Below, one piece after another: positions 20,730 to 32,411 of a stretch of 64,000 nt of DNA. The notes under the pieces were generated by a model. It had not been told where the DNA came from. It saw only the letters and a list, made by a program, of their open reading frames with translations, and searched no databases. Position 1 is the first letter of the stretch. Each line of letters opens with the position of its first letter. The DNA comes from Melitaea cinxia (taxonomy: Eukaryota > Arthropoda > Insecta > Lepidoptera > Nymphalidae): contig NC_059399.1 of NCBI RefSeq assembly GCF_905220565.1, forward strand, positions 7,223,501 through 7,287,500, given 5' to 3'. The position numbers and the translations under genes are program-made.

Positions 20730-23418
20730 TTACTTCCAAAACCGGATAATGAGTGTAGACAAGAGATTCAAAAGAAATGATTATTTATTTTATGCTCTTT
20801 CGATTGTTGAATATTATAGAGCTAAGTCGAGTGTATCTGTGTCGTGTAGGATGCGTCAAGGCCACGGAGAACAAATACCCCAGGGGCTTGTGGACAATAT
20901 GCATCTGACTATGAGAAATATTAGAGGATCGGCATCATATTGGAACAAATGTTGCTCAGAGTTGATTGCTATGGTTAAAACTTTAGGGCCTCCAACATGG
21001 TTTCTCACATTTTCCTGCAACGATTTAAATTGGCCAGATATGATAAAAGCTTTACTAATCGCCGATGGACGTGACAACGTTGACATCGAAAGCCTGTCAT
21101 TCCCGGAACGTTTGAATCTGGTACAAAAACATCCGGTAGTACTGGCACGACAGTTCACACTGCGTGTTAACTGTCTCATGAGATTCTTAAAGAGAAACAA
21201 AGATTGCTTGGGTGGTCCTATGGTAGATTTTTGGTACCGGATCGAATTCCAAAATCGTGGTAGCCCACATTTGCATATGTTAGTTTGGTGCAGCAATGTA
21301 CCAGATTTCTCTACTCCAGAAGGAGTTGCCGCAATTGAAAGTGTGGTTTCATGTTCGTTAAACCCCAATGACTCTACGTTACAGAAATTAGTTCAGGATT
21401 TGCAGATTCATAAACACACAGATACATGCAACAAATATCGCCAAGCTGATGGTTGCCGCTTTAATTTTCCGAGGCCTGCAAGCGATAGCACCATTTGTCT
21501 TGCACCAGATGAAGCAATTGCTAATAATGGACGATTCTGCATATTGAAACGGGCTTCAAATGAAACCATGGTCAACAATTACAATGCAGTTCTTTTGGGT
21601 CTATGGAAGGGTAATATTGACATACAACCGTGCGGCAGTATCACCTCTGTGGCTTACTATGTTGCAAAATATGCGAGTAAATGTGAACCACGTGATACAG
21701 GTGACGTAATTAGAGACGCTATTTCGAATGCTAAGAGACAAGGCGGTGATGTTTGGAAACAATTATTTTCAATATCGATGACAATTTTAAACCAACGTTT
21801 GGTAAGTGCACCCGAATGCGCATACAGATTATGCCATTTGCCGTTGAAAATGTCGTCACGAAAAATTGTTTTTATAAATAGTTGCAGGCCAGAGGAACGA
21901 TTTAGACTTTTGAGATTTAGCAATGAAGAAACAGGTATCTATAATAACATATTTGATCGCTACGTATTACGCCCAAACGAGCTGGAGAGTTTAAGCATTG
22001 CAGAATTTGCCGTGCGTTTTGAAACCATATCAAACACGACATGGTCAGAGGACAATGGAGATGTGGAAATGAGAGATGAAGATATCACCCCAGTGAGGTA
22101 TATCAGATTGCAGGATAATTCGAGAATGCTTGTAAGAAACAGACCAGCAGTATTACGCACTCGCTATTATACGATTAATAGTGACAAAGAAGCATATTAT
22201 TATAGTTTGATAGTATGCCACATACCATTTCGAAATGAAGAGGAGTTACTGCTCGAAAATGAAACAGCTGAACATTGTTTTATAAGACGTCAAGGAGACC
22301 TTCGCCCGTTGCAGGCTGGCGTTAGTGCAGCAGAATTTAGTCATGCAGAATTAATTATTCAACAAGCTGTTGCTCATGCTACCGCTCTTAATGCTGCACA
22401 TGAACTGGCTGCACGTGAAACCGAGGACGGAGATGATGACAATGCTCCCGTGTTATGCGATGATGAGCAAATTATACAGGACAATGATAACTATTGCGAA
22501 GACATAGGAGAACGAGCCATTATGTCGGATGAATGTTTCCTGGGAAGCATTCGGGGATTGAATATCCAACAAAAGGATTTATTCCAAAAAGTCTCAACGG
22601 CAATTGAAAACGATTTACACGGACAGAAAAGTCAACTGCTACTTTTTATCACAGGTGGTGCAGGAAGCGGTAAATCGTTTCTGCTCAAATTAATTGTAGA
22701 GCATATTAAGCGTTGTTACGCACCAACAGTAGATGTACTACTAAAACCTAATTTTGTGGAAGTTGGGTCGTTAACCGGAGTTGCTGCTCGTCAAATTTTT
22801 GGCAAGACGCTTCACAGTATTTTCATGCTTCCGATTGATAAAAAAAATACAATGACATACAAAAAAATTACAGGTCCAAGACTCGAGAATGAAAGGCGTA
22901 AATGGCGATACATAAATTGGCTAATTATAGACGAAATTTCAATGGTTTCCTATGAGAATTTAAGGATAATTCACCTAAGACTCCAAGAATACAAAAACAA
23001 CGATAGGTTATTTGGTGGAGTTAACATTTTGGTATTTGGTGACATATTTCAACTTCCTCCGGTAAAAGGGCATTGGTGTTTTTTACAACCATCGTGGTTT
23101 TCAGCGGAGGTCAATTTATGGCATCAGTTTTCTTTTTGTGAGCTGACAATAAATATGCGACAGCGCAATGATAGTGAATTCATTGATTTATTGAACAGCT
23201 TACGTGTAGGTGAACTGACGACAGCTCAGCTGGAATTACTATGCGAGCGCCGCCACGTGCCATTAAATGGTGAATTTGCGGATGGAGTTGCCGTTCGTAT
23301 CTTTCCCACAGTCAGGCAAGTCGACAATTATAACGACAAAATAAGCAAAGAAAATGCAAAGTTGCACCGAACATATCATATCAACGCAGTGGATGAATCT
23401 CGAGAAATAGCAACTTAA
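20644..23418 (+). pseudogene. Helitron Rep (HUH) plus Pif1-like helicase, 3'-truncated
   Basis: The frame is 924 aa; the first about 25 codons are out-of-frame relative to the real protein. It has the Rep/HUH nuclease: SPHLHM with His at 209 and 211, and the tyrosine motif YYVAKYASK (Tyr 339 and 343) that would nick and bind DNA in rolling-circle transposition. The superfamily 1 helicase has Walker A GGAGSGKS at 671-678 and Walker B IIDEIS (Asp 763, Glu 764), then GDIFQLPPVKG and MRQRNDSEF. The frame stops after SREIAT, exactly where AACCGACTTC-element DNA begins, so the last helicase motifs (V and VI) are gone. Together with two frame changes upstream, the gene is not functional as it stands. 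Part of it from 20745 is repeated inverted at 26058-28731. Confidence 0.9.
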
Positions 23419-23850
23419 AGTAGTTATCAGATCTCGATAAAATTTATATGTAACCACATGATAAACATCAGCTTTTGATTAAATTAAAAATTATCAAAAT
23501 CGGTACACCCAGTAAAAAGTTATTGCGAATTTTTGAGAGTTTCCCTCGATTTCTCTAGGATTACATCATCAGATCCTGTTTTCCTGACCATGGTACCAAA
23601 CTAGGGATATCCTCTTTGCAACAAAAAAAGAATTATCAAAATCGGGACATCCAGTAGAAAGTTATGTGGTATAATACAACGTAGGTCGACGAAAAAAGCG
23701 TCAAGTAAAAACGCATTATTAGATATAACTCGAAAAGTAGTTGTTAGATCTCAAATAAATTAAAATGGGACCAATTGACACACACCACCTTTCGATTAAA
23801 ACAAAATTTGTCGAAATCGGTCTACCCGGTCAAAAGTTCTGATGTAACAT

Positions 23851-23887
<37 letters not shown>

Positions 23888-23924
23888 GTCGAATTGAGAA
23901 CCTCCTCCTTTTTTGAAGTCGGTT
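23419..23924 (+). mobile_element. AACCGACTTC element, right part
   Basis: Starts inside the element (AAAGTAGTTATCAGATCTCG), runs through a poly(A) run at about 23848-23882 and ends with the terminal GAAGTCGGTT. The first about 110 bp of a full copy is missing. It joins the Helitron helicase frame directly. Confidence 0.8.
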
Positions 23925-24008
23925 AAAAAAAGACAGATAAAAAGACACAATATCAGTGTCCTAAATTAAATTTATACCTATTTAGCGCTAAAATCCTGAT
24001 AATTCATA

Positions 24009-24200
24009 TTATTTAGAATCATCACATTGTTGTGCTAAAGCGATACCATAATAGGTATCAAATTTCTCACTGGTGATGGAAAGCGGCTGAAGTTCCCAGC
24101 GATATTGCGCCGATTTATGGCGCGACAAATTTACCTTTATTATTTCAGATGAATGAAAACGAAAGATAAATAAAACAAGAAAACAAATTGTAATAAACAA
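24009..24200 (-). CDS. Small frame of unknown function in palindrome arm
   Basis: 63 aa on the minus strand; the part after residue 20 (SRHKSAQYRWELQPLSITSE and on to AQQCDDSK) has a mixed, protein-like composition in an AT-rich setting. The first 20 residues are hydrophobic and AT-driven. I do not recognise it. It could be a captured host exon or chance. An identical copy is at 25275-25466 because of the inverted repeat. Confidence 0.25.
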   Translation of the reverse strand: MFITICFLVLFIFRFHSSEIIKVNLSRHKSAQYRWELQPLSITSEKFDTYYGIALAQQCDDSK

Positions 24201-24729
24201 ATACTATTTCATTGAGGTTCATTTTTATTCAGGTTAGTTGTATCTACATGAAGTTAAAATACCTTGAAGTTTGTCATTTTTTATTAAAATTAAAATCACT
24301 AAAATTCACTTTATTTACACGCAATTTTAAGCTAAAATAAATTATTTTACGAGACTGTATGGATGTAATGTTTCACTTACAGTTTTTTTTTCTGTCGAAA
24401 GATGCATAAAATTACACAGAAATCTATCACGTTTATTTATTGTCAAGTAATTTTGTTCGTTGTTTTTCTCAATAATTTACTGCTAACTTTGATGAAATAG
24501 AGATTCTTCTTCAAACTTTCAGTTTCCTCAATAGGAACACGTAGGAATCTGGATATAGAATTGACTCATCAAGTGATACAAATATTATTGTAGTAATTCG
24601 TCGTTAATATCCTTAATTAGATTAGATTAATATCTAAAGTTTAGATTTTCCACAAATATAAATATATGTGGAATGTGTCAAAACAACTCTTAGAACCGCT
24701 AGTTTGTTACTAATTATGTTGGATTGGGT

Positions 24730-24745
24730 GAATCCAGTCATTGTT
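24730..24745. other. Palindrome spacer
   Basis: GAATCCAGTCATTGTT is the only non-mirrored DNA between the arms. It is not a known sequencing adapter that I can recall. A small hairpin, TGGATT-GGGTG-AATCCA at 24720-24736, spans its left edge. Confidence 0.9.
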
Positions 24746-25274
24746 ACCCAATCCAACATAATTAGTAACAAACTAGCGGTTCTAAGAGTTGTTTTGACAC
24801 ATTCCACATATATTTATATTTGTGGAAAATCTAAACTTTAGATATTAATCTAATCTAATTAAGGATATTAACGACGAATTACTACAATAATATTTGTATC
24901 ACTTGATGAGTCAATTCTATATCCAGATTCCTACGTGTTCCTATTGAGGAAACTGAAAGTTTGAAGAAGAATCTCTATTTCATCAAAGTTAGCAGTAAAT
25001 TATTGAGAAAAACAACGAACAAAATTACTTGACAATAAATAAACGTGATAGATTTCTGTGTAATTTTATGCATCTTTCGACAGAAAAAAAAACTGTAAGT
25101 GAAACATTACATCCATACAGTCTCGTAAAATAATTTATTTTAGCTTAAAATTGCGTGTAAATAAAGTGAATTTTAGTGATTTTAATTTTAATAAAAAATG
25201 ACAAACTTCAAGGTATTTTAACTTCATGTAGATACAACTAACCTGAATAAAAATGAACCTCAATGAAATAGTAT

Positions 25275-25466
25275 TTGTTTATTACAATTTGTTTTCTTGT
25301 TTTATTTATCTTTCGTTTTCATTCATCTGAAATAATAAAGGTAAATTTGTCGCGCCATAAATCGGCGCAATATCGCTGGGAACTTCAGCCGCTTTCCATC
25401 ACCAGTGAGAAATTTGATACCTATTATGGTATCGCTTTAGCACAACAATGTGATGATTCTAAATAA
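25275..25466 (+). CDS. Mirror copy of the 63-aa unknown frame
   Basis: Identical to the minus-strand frame at 24009-24200 by the inverted repeat. Function unknown. Confidence 0.25.
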   Translation: MFITICFLVLFIFRFHSSEIIKVNLSRHKSAQYRWELQPLSITSEKFDTYYGIALAQQCDDSK

Positions 25467-25550
25467 TATGAATTATCAGGATTTTAGCGCTAAATAGGTA
25501 TAAATTTAATTTAGGACACTGATATTGTGTCTTTTTATCTGTCTTTTTTT

Positions 25551-25587
25551 AACCGACTTCAAAAAAGGAGGAGGTTCTCAATTCGAC

Positions 25588-25625
<38 letters not shown>

Positions 25626-26057
25626 ATGTTACATCAGAACTTTTGACCGGGTAGACCGATTTCGACAAATTTTGTTTTAATCGAAAGGTGGTGTGTGTCA
25701 ATTGGTCCCATTTTAATTTATTTGAGATCTAACAACTACTTTTCGAGTTATATCTAATAATGCGTTTTTACTTGACGCTTTTTTCGTCGACCTACGTTGT
25801 ATTATACCACATAACTTTCTACTGGATGTCCCGATTTTGATAATTCTTTTTTTGTTGCAAAGAGGATATCCCTAGTTTGGTACCATGGTCAGGAAAACAG
25901 GATCTGATGATGTAATCCTAGAGAAATCGAGGGAAACTCTCAAAAATTCGCAATAACTTTTTACTGGGTGTACCGATTTTGATAATTTTTAATTTAATCA
26001 AAAGCTGATGTCTATCATGTGGTTACATATAAATTTTATCGAGATCTGATAACTACT
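25551..26057 (-). mobile_element. AACCGACTTC element, right part (mirror copy)
   Basis: Starts AACCGACTTC at 25551 and carries a poly(T) run near 25592-25620; the reverse of 23419-23924 apart from one base in the homopolymer. Confidence 0.8.
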
Positions 26058-28727
26058 TTAAGTTGCTATTTCTCGAGATTCATCCACTGCGTTGATATGA
26101 TATGTTCGGTGCAACTTTGCATTTTCTTTGCTTATTTTGTCGTTATAATTGTCGACTTGCCTGACTGTGGGAAAGATACGAACGGCAACTCCATCCGCAA
26201 ATTCACCATTTAATGGCACGTGGCGGCGCTCGCATAGTAATTCCAGCTGAGCTGTCGTCAGTTCACCTACACGTAAGCTGTTCAATAAATCAATGAATTC
26301 ACTATCATTGCGCTGTCGCATATTTATTGTCAGCTCACAAAAAGAAAACTGATGCCATAAATTGACCTCCGCTGAAAACCACGATGGTTGTAAAAAACAC
26401 CAATGCCCTTTTACCGGAGGAAGTTGAAATATGTCACCAAATACCAAAATGTTAACTCCACCAAATAACCTATCGTTGTTTTTGTATTCTTGGAGTCTTA
26501 GGTGAATTATCCTTAAATTCTCATAGGAAACCATTGAAATTTCGTCTATAATTAGCCAATTTATGTATCGCCATTTACGCCTTTCATTCTCGAGTCTTGG
26601 ACCTGTAATTTTTTTGTATGTCATTGTATTTTTTTTATCAATCGGAAGCATGAAAATACTGTGAAGCGTCTTGCCAAAAATTTGACGAGCAGCAACTCCG
26701 GTTAACGACCCAACTTCCACAAAATTAGGTTTTAGTAGTACATCTACTGTTGGTGCGTAACAACGCTTAATATGCTCTACAATTAATTTGAGCAGAAACG
26801 ATTTACCGCTTCCTGCACCACCTGTGATAAAAAGTAGCAGTTGACTTTTCTGTCCGTGTAAATCGTTTTCAATTGCCGTTGAGACTTTTTGGAATAAATC
26901 CTTTTGTTGGATATTCAATCCCCGAATGCTTCCCAGGAAACATTCATCCGACATAATGGCTCGTTCTCCTATGTCTTCGCAATAGTTATCATTGTCCTGT
27001 ATAATTTGCTCATCATCGCATAACACGGGAGCATTGTCATCATCTCCGTCCTCGGTTTCACGTGCAGCCAGTTCATGTGCAGCATTAAGAGCGGTAGCAT
27101 GAGCAACAGCTTGTTGAATAATTAATTCTGCATGACTAAATTCTGCTGCACTAACGCCAGCCTGCAACGGGCGAAGGTCTCCTTGACGTCTTATAAAACA
27201 ATGTTCAGCTGTTTCATTTTCGAGCAGTAACTCCTCTTCATTTCGAAATGGTATGTGGCATACTATCAAACTATAATAATATGCTTCTTTGTCACTATTA
27301 ATCGTATAATAGCGAGTGCGTAATACTGCTGGTCTGTTTCTTACAAGCATTCTCGAATTATCCTGCAATCTGATATACCTCACTGGGGTGATATCTTCAT
27401 CTCTCATTTCCACATCTCCATTGTCCTCTGACCATGTCGTGTTTGATATGGTTTCAAAACGCACGGCAAATTCTGCAATGCTTAAACTCTCCAGCTCGTT
27501 TGGGCGTAATACGTAGCGATCAAATATGTTATTATAGATACCTGTTTCTTCATTGCTAAATCTCAAAAGTCTAAATCGTTCCTCTGGCCTGCAACTATTT
27601 ATAAAAACAATTTTTCGTGACGACATTTTCAACGGCAAATGGCATAATCTGTATGCGCATTCGGGTGCACTTACCAAACGTTGGTTTAAAATTGTCATCG
27701 ATATTGAAAATAATTGTTTCCAAACATCACCGCCTTGTCTCTTAGCATTCGAAATAGCGTCTCTAATTACGTCACCTGTATCACGTGGTTCACATTTACT
27801 CGCATATTTTGCAACATAGTAAGCCACAGAGGTGATACTGCCGCACGGTTGTATGTCAATATTACCCTTCCATAGACCCAAAAGAACTGCATTGTAATTG
27901 TTGACCATGGTTTCATTTGAAGCCCGTTTCAATATGCAGAATCGTCCATTATTAGCAATTGCTTCATCTGGTGCAAGACAAATGGTGCTATCGCTTGCAG
28001 GCCTCGGAAAATTAAAGCGGCAACCATCAGCTTGGCGATATTTGTTGCATGTATCTGTGTGTTTATGAATCTGCAAATCCTGAACTAATTTCTGTAACGT
28101 AGAGTCATTGGGGTTTAACGAACATGAAACCACACTTTCAATTGCGGCAACTCCTTCTGGAGTAGAGAAATCTGGTACATTGCTGCACCAAACTAACATA
28201 TGCAAATGTGGGCTACCACGATTTTGGAATTCGATCCGGTACCAAAAATCTACCATAGGACCACCCAAGCAATCTTTGTTTCTCTTTAAGAATCTCATGA
28301 GACAGTTAACACGCAGTGTGAACTGTCGTGCCAGTACTACCGGATGTTTTTGTACCAGATTCAAACGTTCCGGGAATGACAGGCTTTCGATGTCAACGTT
28401 GTCACGTCCATCGGCGATTAGTAAAGCTTTTATCATATCTGGCCAATTTAAATCGTTGCAGGAAAATGTGAGAAACCATGTTGGAGGCCCTAAAGTTTTA
28501 ACCATAGCAATCAACTCTGAGCAACATTTGTTCCAATATGATGCCGATCCTCTAATATTTCTCATAGTCAGATGCATATTGTCCACAAGCCCCTGGGGTA
28601 TTTGTTCTCCGTGGCCTTGACGCATCCTACACGACACAGATACACTCGACTTAGCTCTATAATATTCAACAATCGAAAGAGCATAAAATAAATAATCATT
28701 TCTTTTGAATCTCTTGTCTACACTCAT
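26058..28727 (-). pseudogene. Helitron Rep plus helicase, inverted second copy
   Basis: 889 aa, from MSVDKRFKRN to SREIAT, identical to residues 36-924 of the plus-strand copy. It has the HUH motif, the double-Tyr motif, Walker A and Walker B. It lacks all of the N-terminal half: the 19-residue repeats, zinc-binding part and protease-like region are absent because the arm ends at 28731. The helicase end is missing as in the left copy. It is a derivative of the left copy (or an assembly duplicate), not an independent gene. Confidence 0.9.
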
Positions 28728-28731
28728 TATC

Positions 28732-29034
28732 TATAAGATATAAGTATAGTATTATAAGGAAATAATAATAATAACAAAAAAAAAAAAAAAAAAATGTACC
28801 ATAGATTAGATTAAGAACCGGTCGGTGGACTCACGTCTCTTTTGGAGACATTAAAAACAAACATAGTCTGACTTGAACAGCGATGTTATTGACTAACGCC
28901 TACCTTGAAATAGAGAAAAAAATAAAAATAAAAATTTGCATGTATTAGAGTAAAAAAGGACATGGGTTCATAAGCCCGTGGATGTATGACTTGTTAACAA
29001 AAAAAAAAAAAAAAAAAAAAAAAAATGACTGGAT
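28732..29034. other. Flank of inverted repeat with poly(A) runs
   Basis: Poly(A) runs at about 28775-28793 and 29001-29025. The DNA between has no frame and no family I can name; the runs may be LINE or SINE tails. Confidence 0.35.
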
Positions 29035-29035
29035 A

Positions 29036-29215
29036 TAATCTTAAGTCTGACGGTTTGTGTTCGATTCTCGCTGATGGCAATTATTCTTATATACATATTT
29101 GCCGCGATTTAAGCATTTGTGTTTGTGTTTGTTTGTTTCTGTATCACCGACAAAAGATTTTTACCTACAGAAATCGTTGAGTGCGCATTGAGTTTATCTG
29201 CTTAACCTTGACACC
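29036..29215 (+). mobile_element. SINE, diverged family A-like
   Basis: A B-box-like GTTCGATTCTCGCTGATGGC, then a TTTGCCGCGATTTAAGCATT block and AGAAATCGTTGAGTGCG near the end follow the family A order. Divergence is high. Confidence 0.45.
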
Positions 29216-29614
29216 TGTCACGGTTTATAATTTTAAATAATATGATAGACATTATTATCTACGACATTAATTAAAATAGTACGATGACATGCACTGACTC
29301 CAATTTATAAAAAATGAGTGTGTCAGCTCTAGGAAGGAGTTGACTCCTTAAGAATGAATACCATGATATTTTAAAAAAAATCATCTCTTTCCCTTGCGTT
29401 GCGCGTTACGTTGCACGCAGGCTAAAACGTCACTCACAGGGCAGGTCGTATCACTGTTTCACACGATTTCACTCCCCTTATTTCTTTATGTCACGGGCTT
29501 TATACAATTTCTTAAGGAGTATACTTTAAAACTTTAATTTTAGAGTTCTTTTAGTTTTAGAGAGTGATGTGTAAGCATGTATTGTTAGCGGATTTAAGAA
29601 ATTAGAAAATAATG
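29216..29614. other. Unassigned stretch
   Basis: A perfect small hairpin AAGGAGT-TG-ACTCCTT occurs near 29335-29350. Otherwise nothing recognised. Confidence 0.35.
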
Positions 29615-29621
29615 TATAGTA

Positions 29622-29956
29622 ATTCGCTGTGTGGCTATGGCATTAAAGAATATAGCCACCCTCTCTCTTCCCGTGGGTGTCGTAAGAGGCGACTAAGGGA
29701 TAACACAGTTTCATTACCACTTTGGAACTTATAAAGCCGACAGATGGCGGGATAACCATCCAGCTGCTGCCTTTGAAATACAAAGGCCGAAGACGGACAG
29801 CAGTGTCTTCGGTGCCATAAAGCCAGCCCTACGTTCACCATCCCGCTTACCCAGCGTGATGACTATGAATAAAACACATGAGTTCACGTCATTTTTGACG
29901 CGAACTTGTGGAGTCCAGTAGTGGACTGCAATAGGCTGAGGTGATGATGATGATGA
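29622..29956 (+). mobile_element. RTE-derived short element with target duplication
   Basis: A full module: GGCTATGGCATTAAAGAATA, TAGCCACCCTCTCTCTTCCC, GTGGGTGTCGTAAGAGGCGA, the paired CCGAAGAC blocks, CCCAGCGTGATGACTATGAA, then ACTTGTGGAGTCCAGTAGTG and a (TGA)n tail. It is flanked by TATAGTA at 29615-29621 and 29957-29963. Only leader and 3' end of an RTE LINE are present, so it is a non-autonomous element. Confidence 0.85.
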
Positions 29957-29963
29957 TATAGTA

Positions 29964-31094
29964 GTGTAGTAGTAGTATTACGATAGTATATTAATGAAAC
30001 ATGTATTTGTAGTTACATAGCGCGGGAGATTAGCATTATAATGATGTGACATATCAATTAAAATGTAACGTTATATTAGCAATTCAAATAGCCAATGTAG
30101 ATTGGTGAATTATTAGAGATCAACGGTCGCAATCGAAGTGTAGCCGATATTGGCACCGGAGCCAAACAGGATCTATAGAGGATTTTCGAGGATTGACAAA
30201 CAATACAATGTTCTAAATTTATGTCAGTACTTAATTTCAATGAACTGTTGCAGATGGTTTCATTTTGGCACACACTTTTGGTTGTGTAACAAAAATTAAA
30301 AAAAAAAATGTATTGGTGTGTAGTAAAGTTTAGTTGTCTTTTTTGTTAGGTTTAGCTGACAAAAATCTTTGTATTTACTTTTAGAGACAGTTAATTTTAC
30401 AGGACAAAGGTATGTAAAAATTCGATTACATTATAAAATTTTGAAGATTTATATAAGTTATAAACTAGTTTAATTGAAGAATAAAATAATGAGTGAAATG
30501 ACATACTTATGCTTTAACCGTACATATGTTTATACATACAAGTATGTAACATATGTTCAAATACAAACTAGCTTTGATGATGAACAGATAAATATATTTA
30601 AGTTGATCCTATAAAACTTTTAATAAAATATACAATACAGAAATAGCGATTGAATACTTTATATTTTCATTAAAAACCAAAAAGATTGCAACATCTTCAT
30701 CAAGTTGTTGACAAACAGTCACGTACACTAATTTAGAGAAATATTAATGTAGTTGACGTGAGGGCATCGGTAGTCGAGGCACGTTGCGGGCATTCCGCCT
30801 CTAAAATCACTTCGCTGCCCGCTCTTGCTGACAGTGACATATTGCTGCGCTTCTTTAACATTAATTTAATGGATTTTATTACATGTTGTGGGGGTTAACG
30901 CATATTTTACAGTACCTACGTCTACTTTTACCTCGATGATCCAAACTATGAATACAATAGTCAGTTCTGTGTACAGAAATAACTAAAATAAAATTAAAAT
31001 AGTATGAAATCGTCATCTATATACCTATCTATAAATGTATCGTCGAGATGTATACAAGCGTACAACTTCTGAACTGACTGTACAAAATTGGATA
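29964..31094. other. AT-rich gene-free stretch
   Basis: A GC-richer piece lies at 30760-30850 (GGTAGTCGAGGCACGTTGCG). No frame or named repeat was found. Confidence 0.35.
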
Positions 31095-31345
31095 AATATT
31101 TTTTAAAGTAAAACTTCTTTACGTACACTTGATTTGGAGAGTAAGCTAGTGAATGCGTGACGAGAGCGTTACGAAAAGTGTGATCAGGCGAGGCTAACGG
31201 AAGTTGAGAGGGATATATAAGTTAGTGGAGATAGAAAGTGAGGGAGTTACGTTTCGTAAGTTTTACTTCAGTCGCGTGTTCTAAAGCACACTCGTTTTTT
31301 TTTGTCAGGTCAATGTGTGCATACAAGAAACTTTACAAAATCTAT
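31095..31345 (-). repeat. Dispersed repeat D1, minus-strand copy
   Basis: Its reverse complement has AACGAGTGTGCTTTAGAACA, CGACTGAAGTAAAACTTACG, AAACGTAACT, GCCTCGCCTGATCACACTTT and CTCGTCACGCATTCACTAGC. The same order is found at 42450-43010. This copy lacks the RTE insertion of the partner. Family not named. Confidence 0.75.
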
Positions 31346-31689
31346 ATATTCACGAAAAACCAAGTCTGTTCAAACTGCTGTCGGCTTCTTCACGTTTCTG
31401 TACAGATGGTTTTGTACAGAAAGTATGTAGTATATGTACGTTTATACATGTATGAGTTTATTTACTAATATATGTACGATGTACGTATGTCTGCATGTAT
31501 GTATGTATGAGTTGCATATAATTTTTATTAAACATAAATCTTTGAGAGTCTGTGTCCTATTATTTTTATTAAACGGTTTTATTTAGCTCACCCCGTTTGT
31601 TTTATTTTTTATTTATTATTTATTCTTGGGTCAAATTTAGTAATTCAAATTTCACCCTCTTCCTGTCAACCGATTAATCTGAAATTTTG

Positions 31690-32345
31690 TAGACACTTTG
31701 GATTTTGGTGACAATACAATTATGTTTATTCATTATCATTATAAATTCAAGATGGCCGCCGCTACAAAATGGCGGATAATTTATGTTTTATTAATCCCAT
31801 CAATATGGGTATCAAATGAAAGGGCTCAACAAGCAGAATACAATATACTATAAAAAATTGAAATCCAAGATGGCGGCCGCTACAAAATGGCGGATAACGT
31901 AGGTTTTAGCAATCCCATCAATATGGGTATCAAATGAAAGGGCTCAACAAGCAGAATACAATATACTATAAAAAATTGAAATACAAGATGGCGGCCGCTA
32001 CAAAATGGCGGATAACGTAGGTTTTATCGATCCCATCAATATGGGTATCAAATGAAAGTGCTCAACCAGTATAATCAATGTACTATATAAAATTAAAATC
32101 CAAGATGGCGGCCTCTACAAAATGGCGGATAACTTAGGTTTTATCAATCCCATCAACATGGGTATCAAATGAAAGGTCTCAACAAGTAGAATACAATTTA
32201 CTAAGCAAAATTGAAATCTAAGCTGGCCGCCGCTAACAAATGTCTGATAACAATTTTTTATCAATCCCACCAATATGGGTATCAAATAAAAGGGCTTGAC
32301 AAGAAGAATACAGTGTACTATACAACCTCAATATTTAAGATGGGC
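31690..32345. repeat. 117-118-bp tandem repeat, five to six copies
   Basis: ATGGGTATCAAATGAAAGGG-like text recurs at 31805, 31923, 32041, 32158 and 32275 (spacing 118, 118, 117, 117). Each unit also holds AAGATGGCGGCCGCTACAAA and ATGGCGGATAAC. The middle units are the most alike and the outer ones drift. The array lies about 70 bp outside the nested element pair. Confidence 0.95.
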
Positions 32346-32411
32346 CTTGCAATAATGAAGCACTAAATGAATTAAACAGAATGCGAAATAAAAACTAAAA
32401 ACTAGAAAATA

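Larger units (their letters stand above)
17440..24729 (+). mobile_element. Helitron (autonomous type, broken), left copy
   Basis: Contains the upstream tandem repeats, the Rep-helicase gene in three frames, a 3' part of the AACCGACTTC element and 0.8 kb of unassigned DNA up to the palindrome centre. Neither a 5' TC end nor a 3' CTRR end with hairpin was identified, so the limits are those of recognisable content, not real termini. Confidence 0.6.
20745..24729 (+). repeat. Left arm of 4-kb inverted repeat
   Basis: From GATAATGAGTG at 20745 to GGATTGGGT at 24729 the sequence is the reverse complement of 24746-28731. Matching points add up to 49476 outside and 49475 inside the poly(A) run near 23850, so the only length difference I find is one A. 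The translated frames in both arms are identical. Confidence 0.95.
24746..28731 (-). repeat. Right arm of 4-kb inverted repeat
   Basis: Mirror of 20745-24729. It ends at 28731; beyond, the sequence (TATAAGATATAAGTATAG) has no counterpart at the left arm's outer edge. Confidence 0.95.

Noticed and set aside
20856..22160. Minus-strand frames inside the Helitron gene (and their mirrors at 27316-28620)
   Set aside because: They are shadows of the strongly conserved Rep-helicase frame on the other strand.
24730..24745. Left-over long-read adapter as palindrome centre
   Set aside because: The 16-bp spacer does not resemble the common hairpin adapter as I remember it; an artefact of another kind is still possible.
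26058..28727. A second, independent Helitron gene
   Set aside because: It is identical to the left copy and ends at the palindrome edge, so it is a duplicate, not a separate gene.
31690..32345. CRISPR-like array
   Set aside because: The repeated unit is the full 118 bp with no unique spacers, and the organism is a eukaryote.
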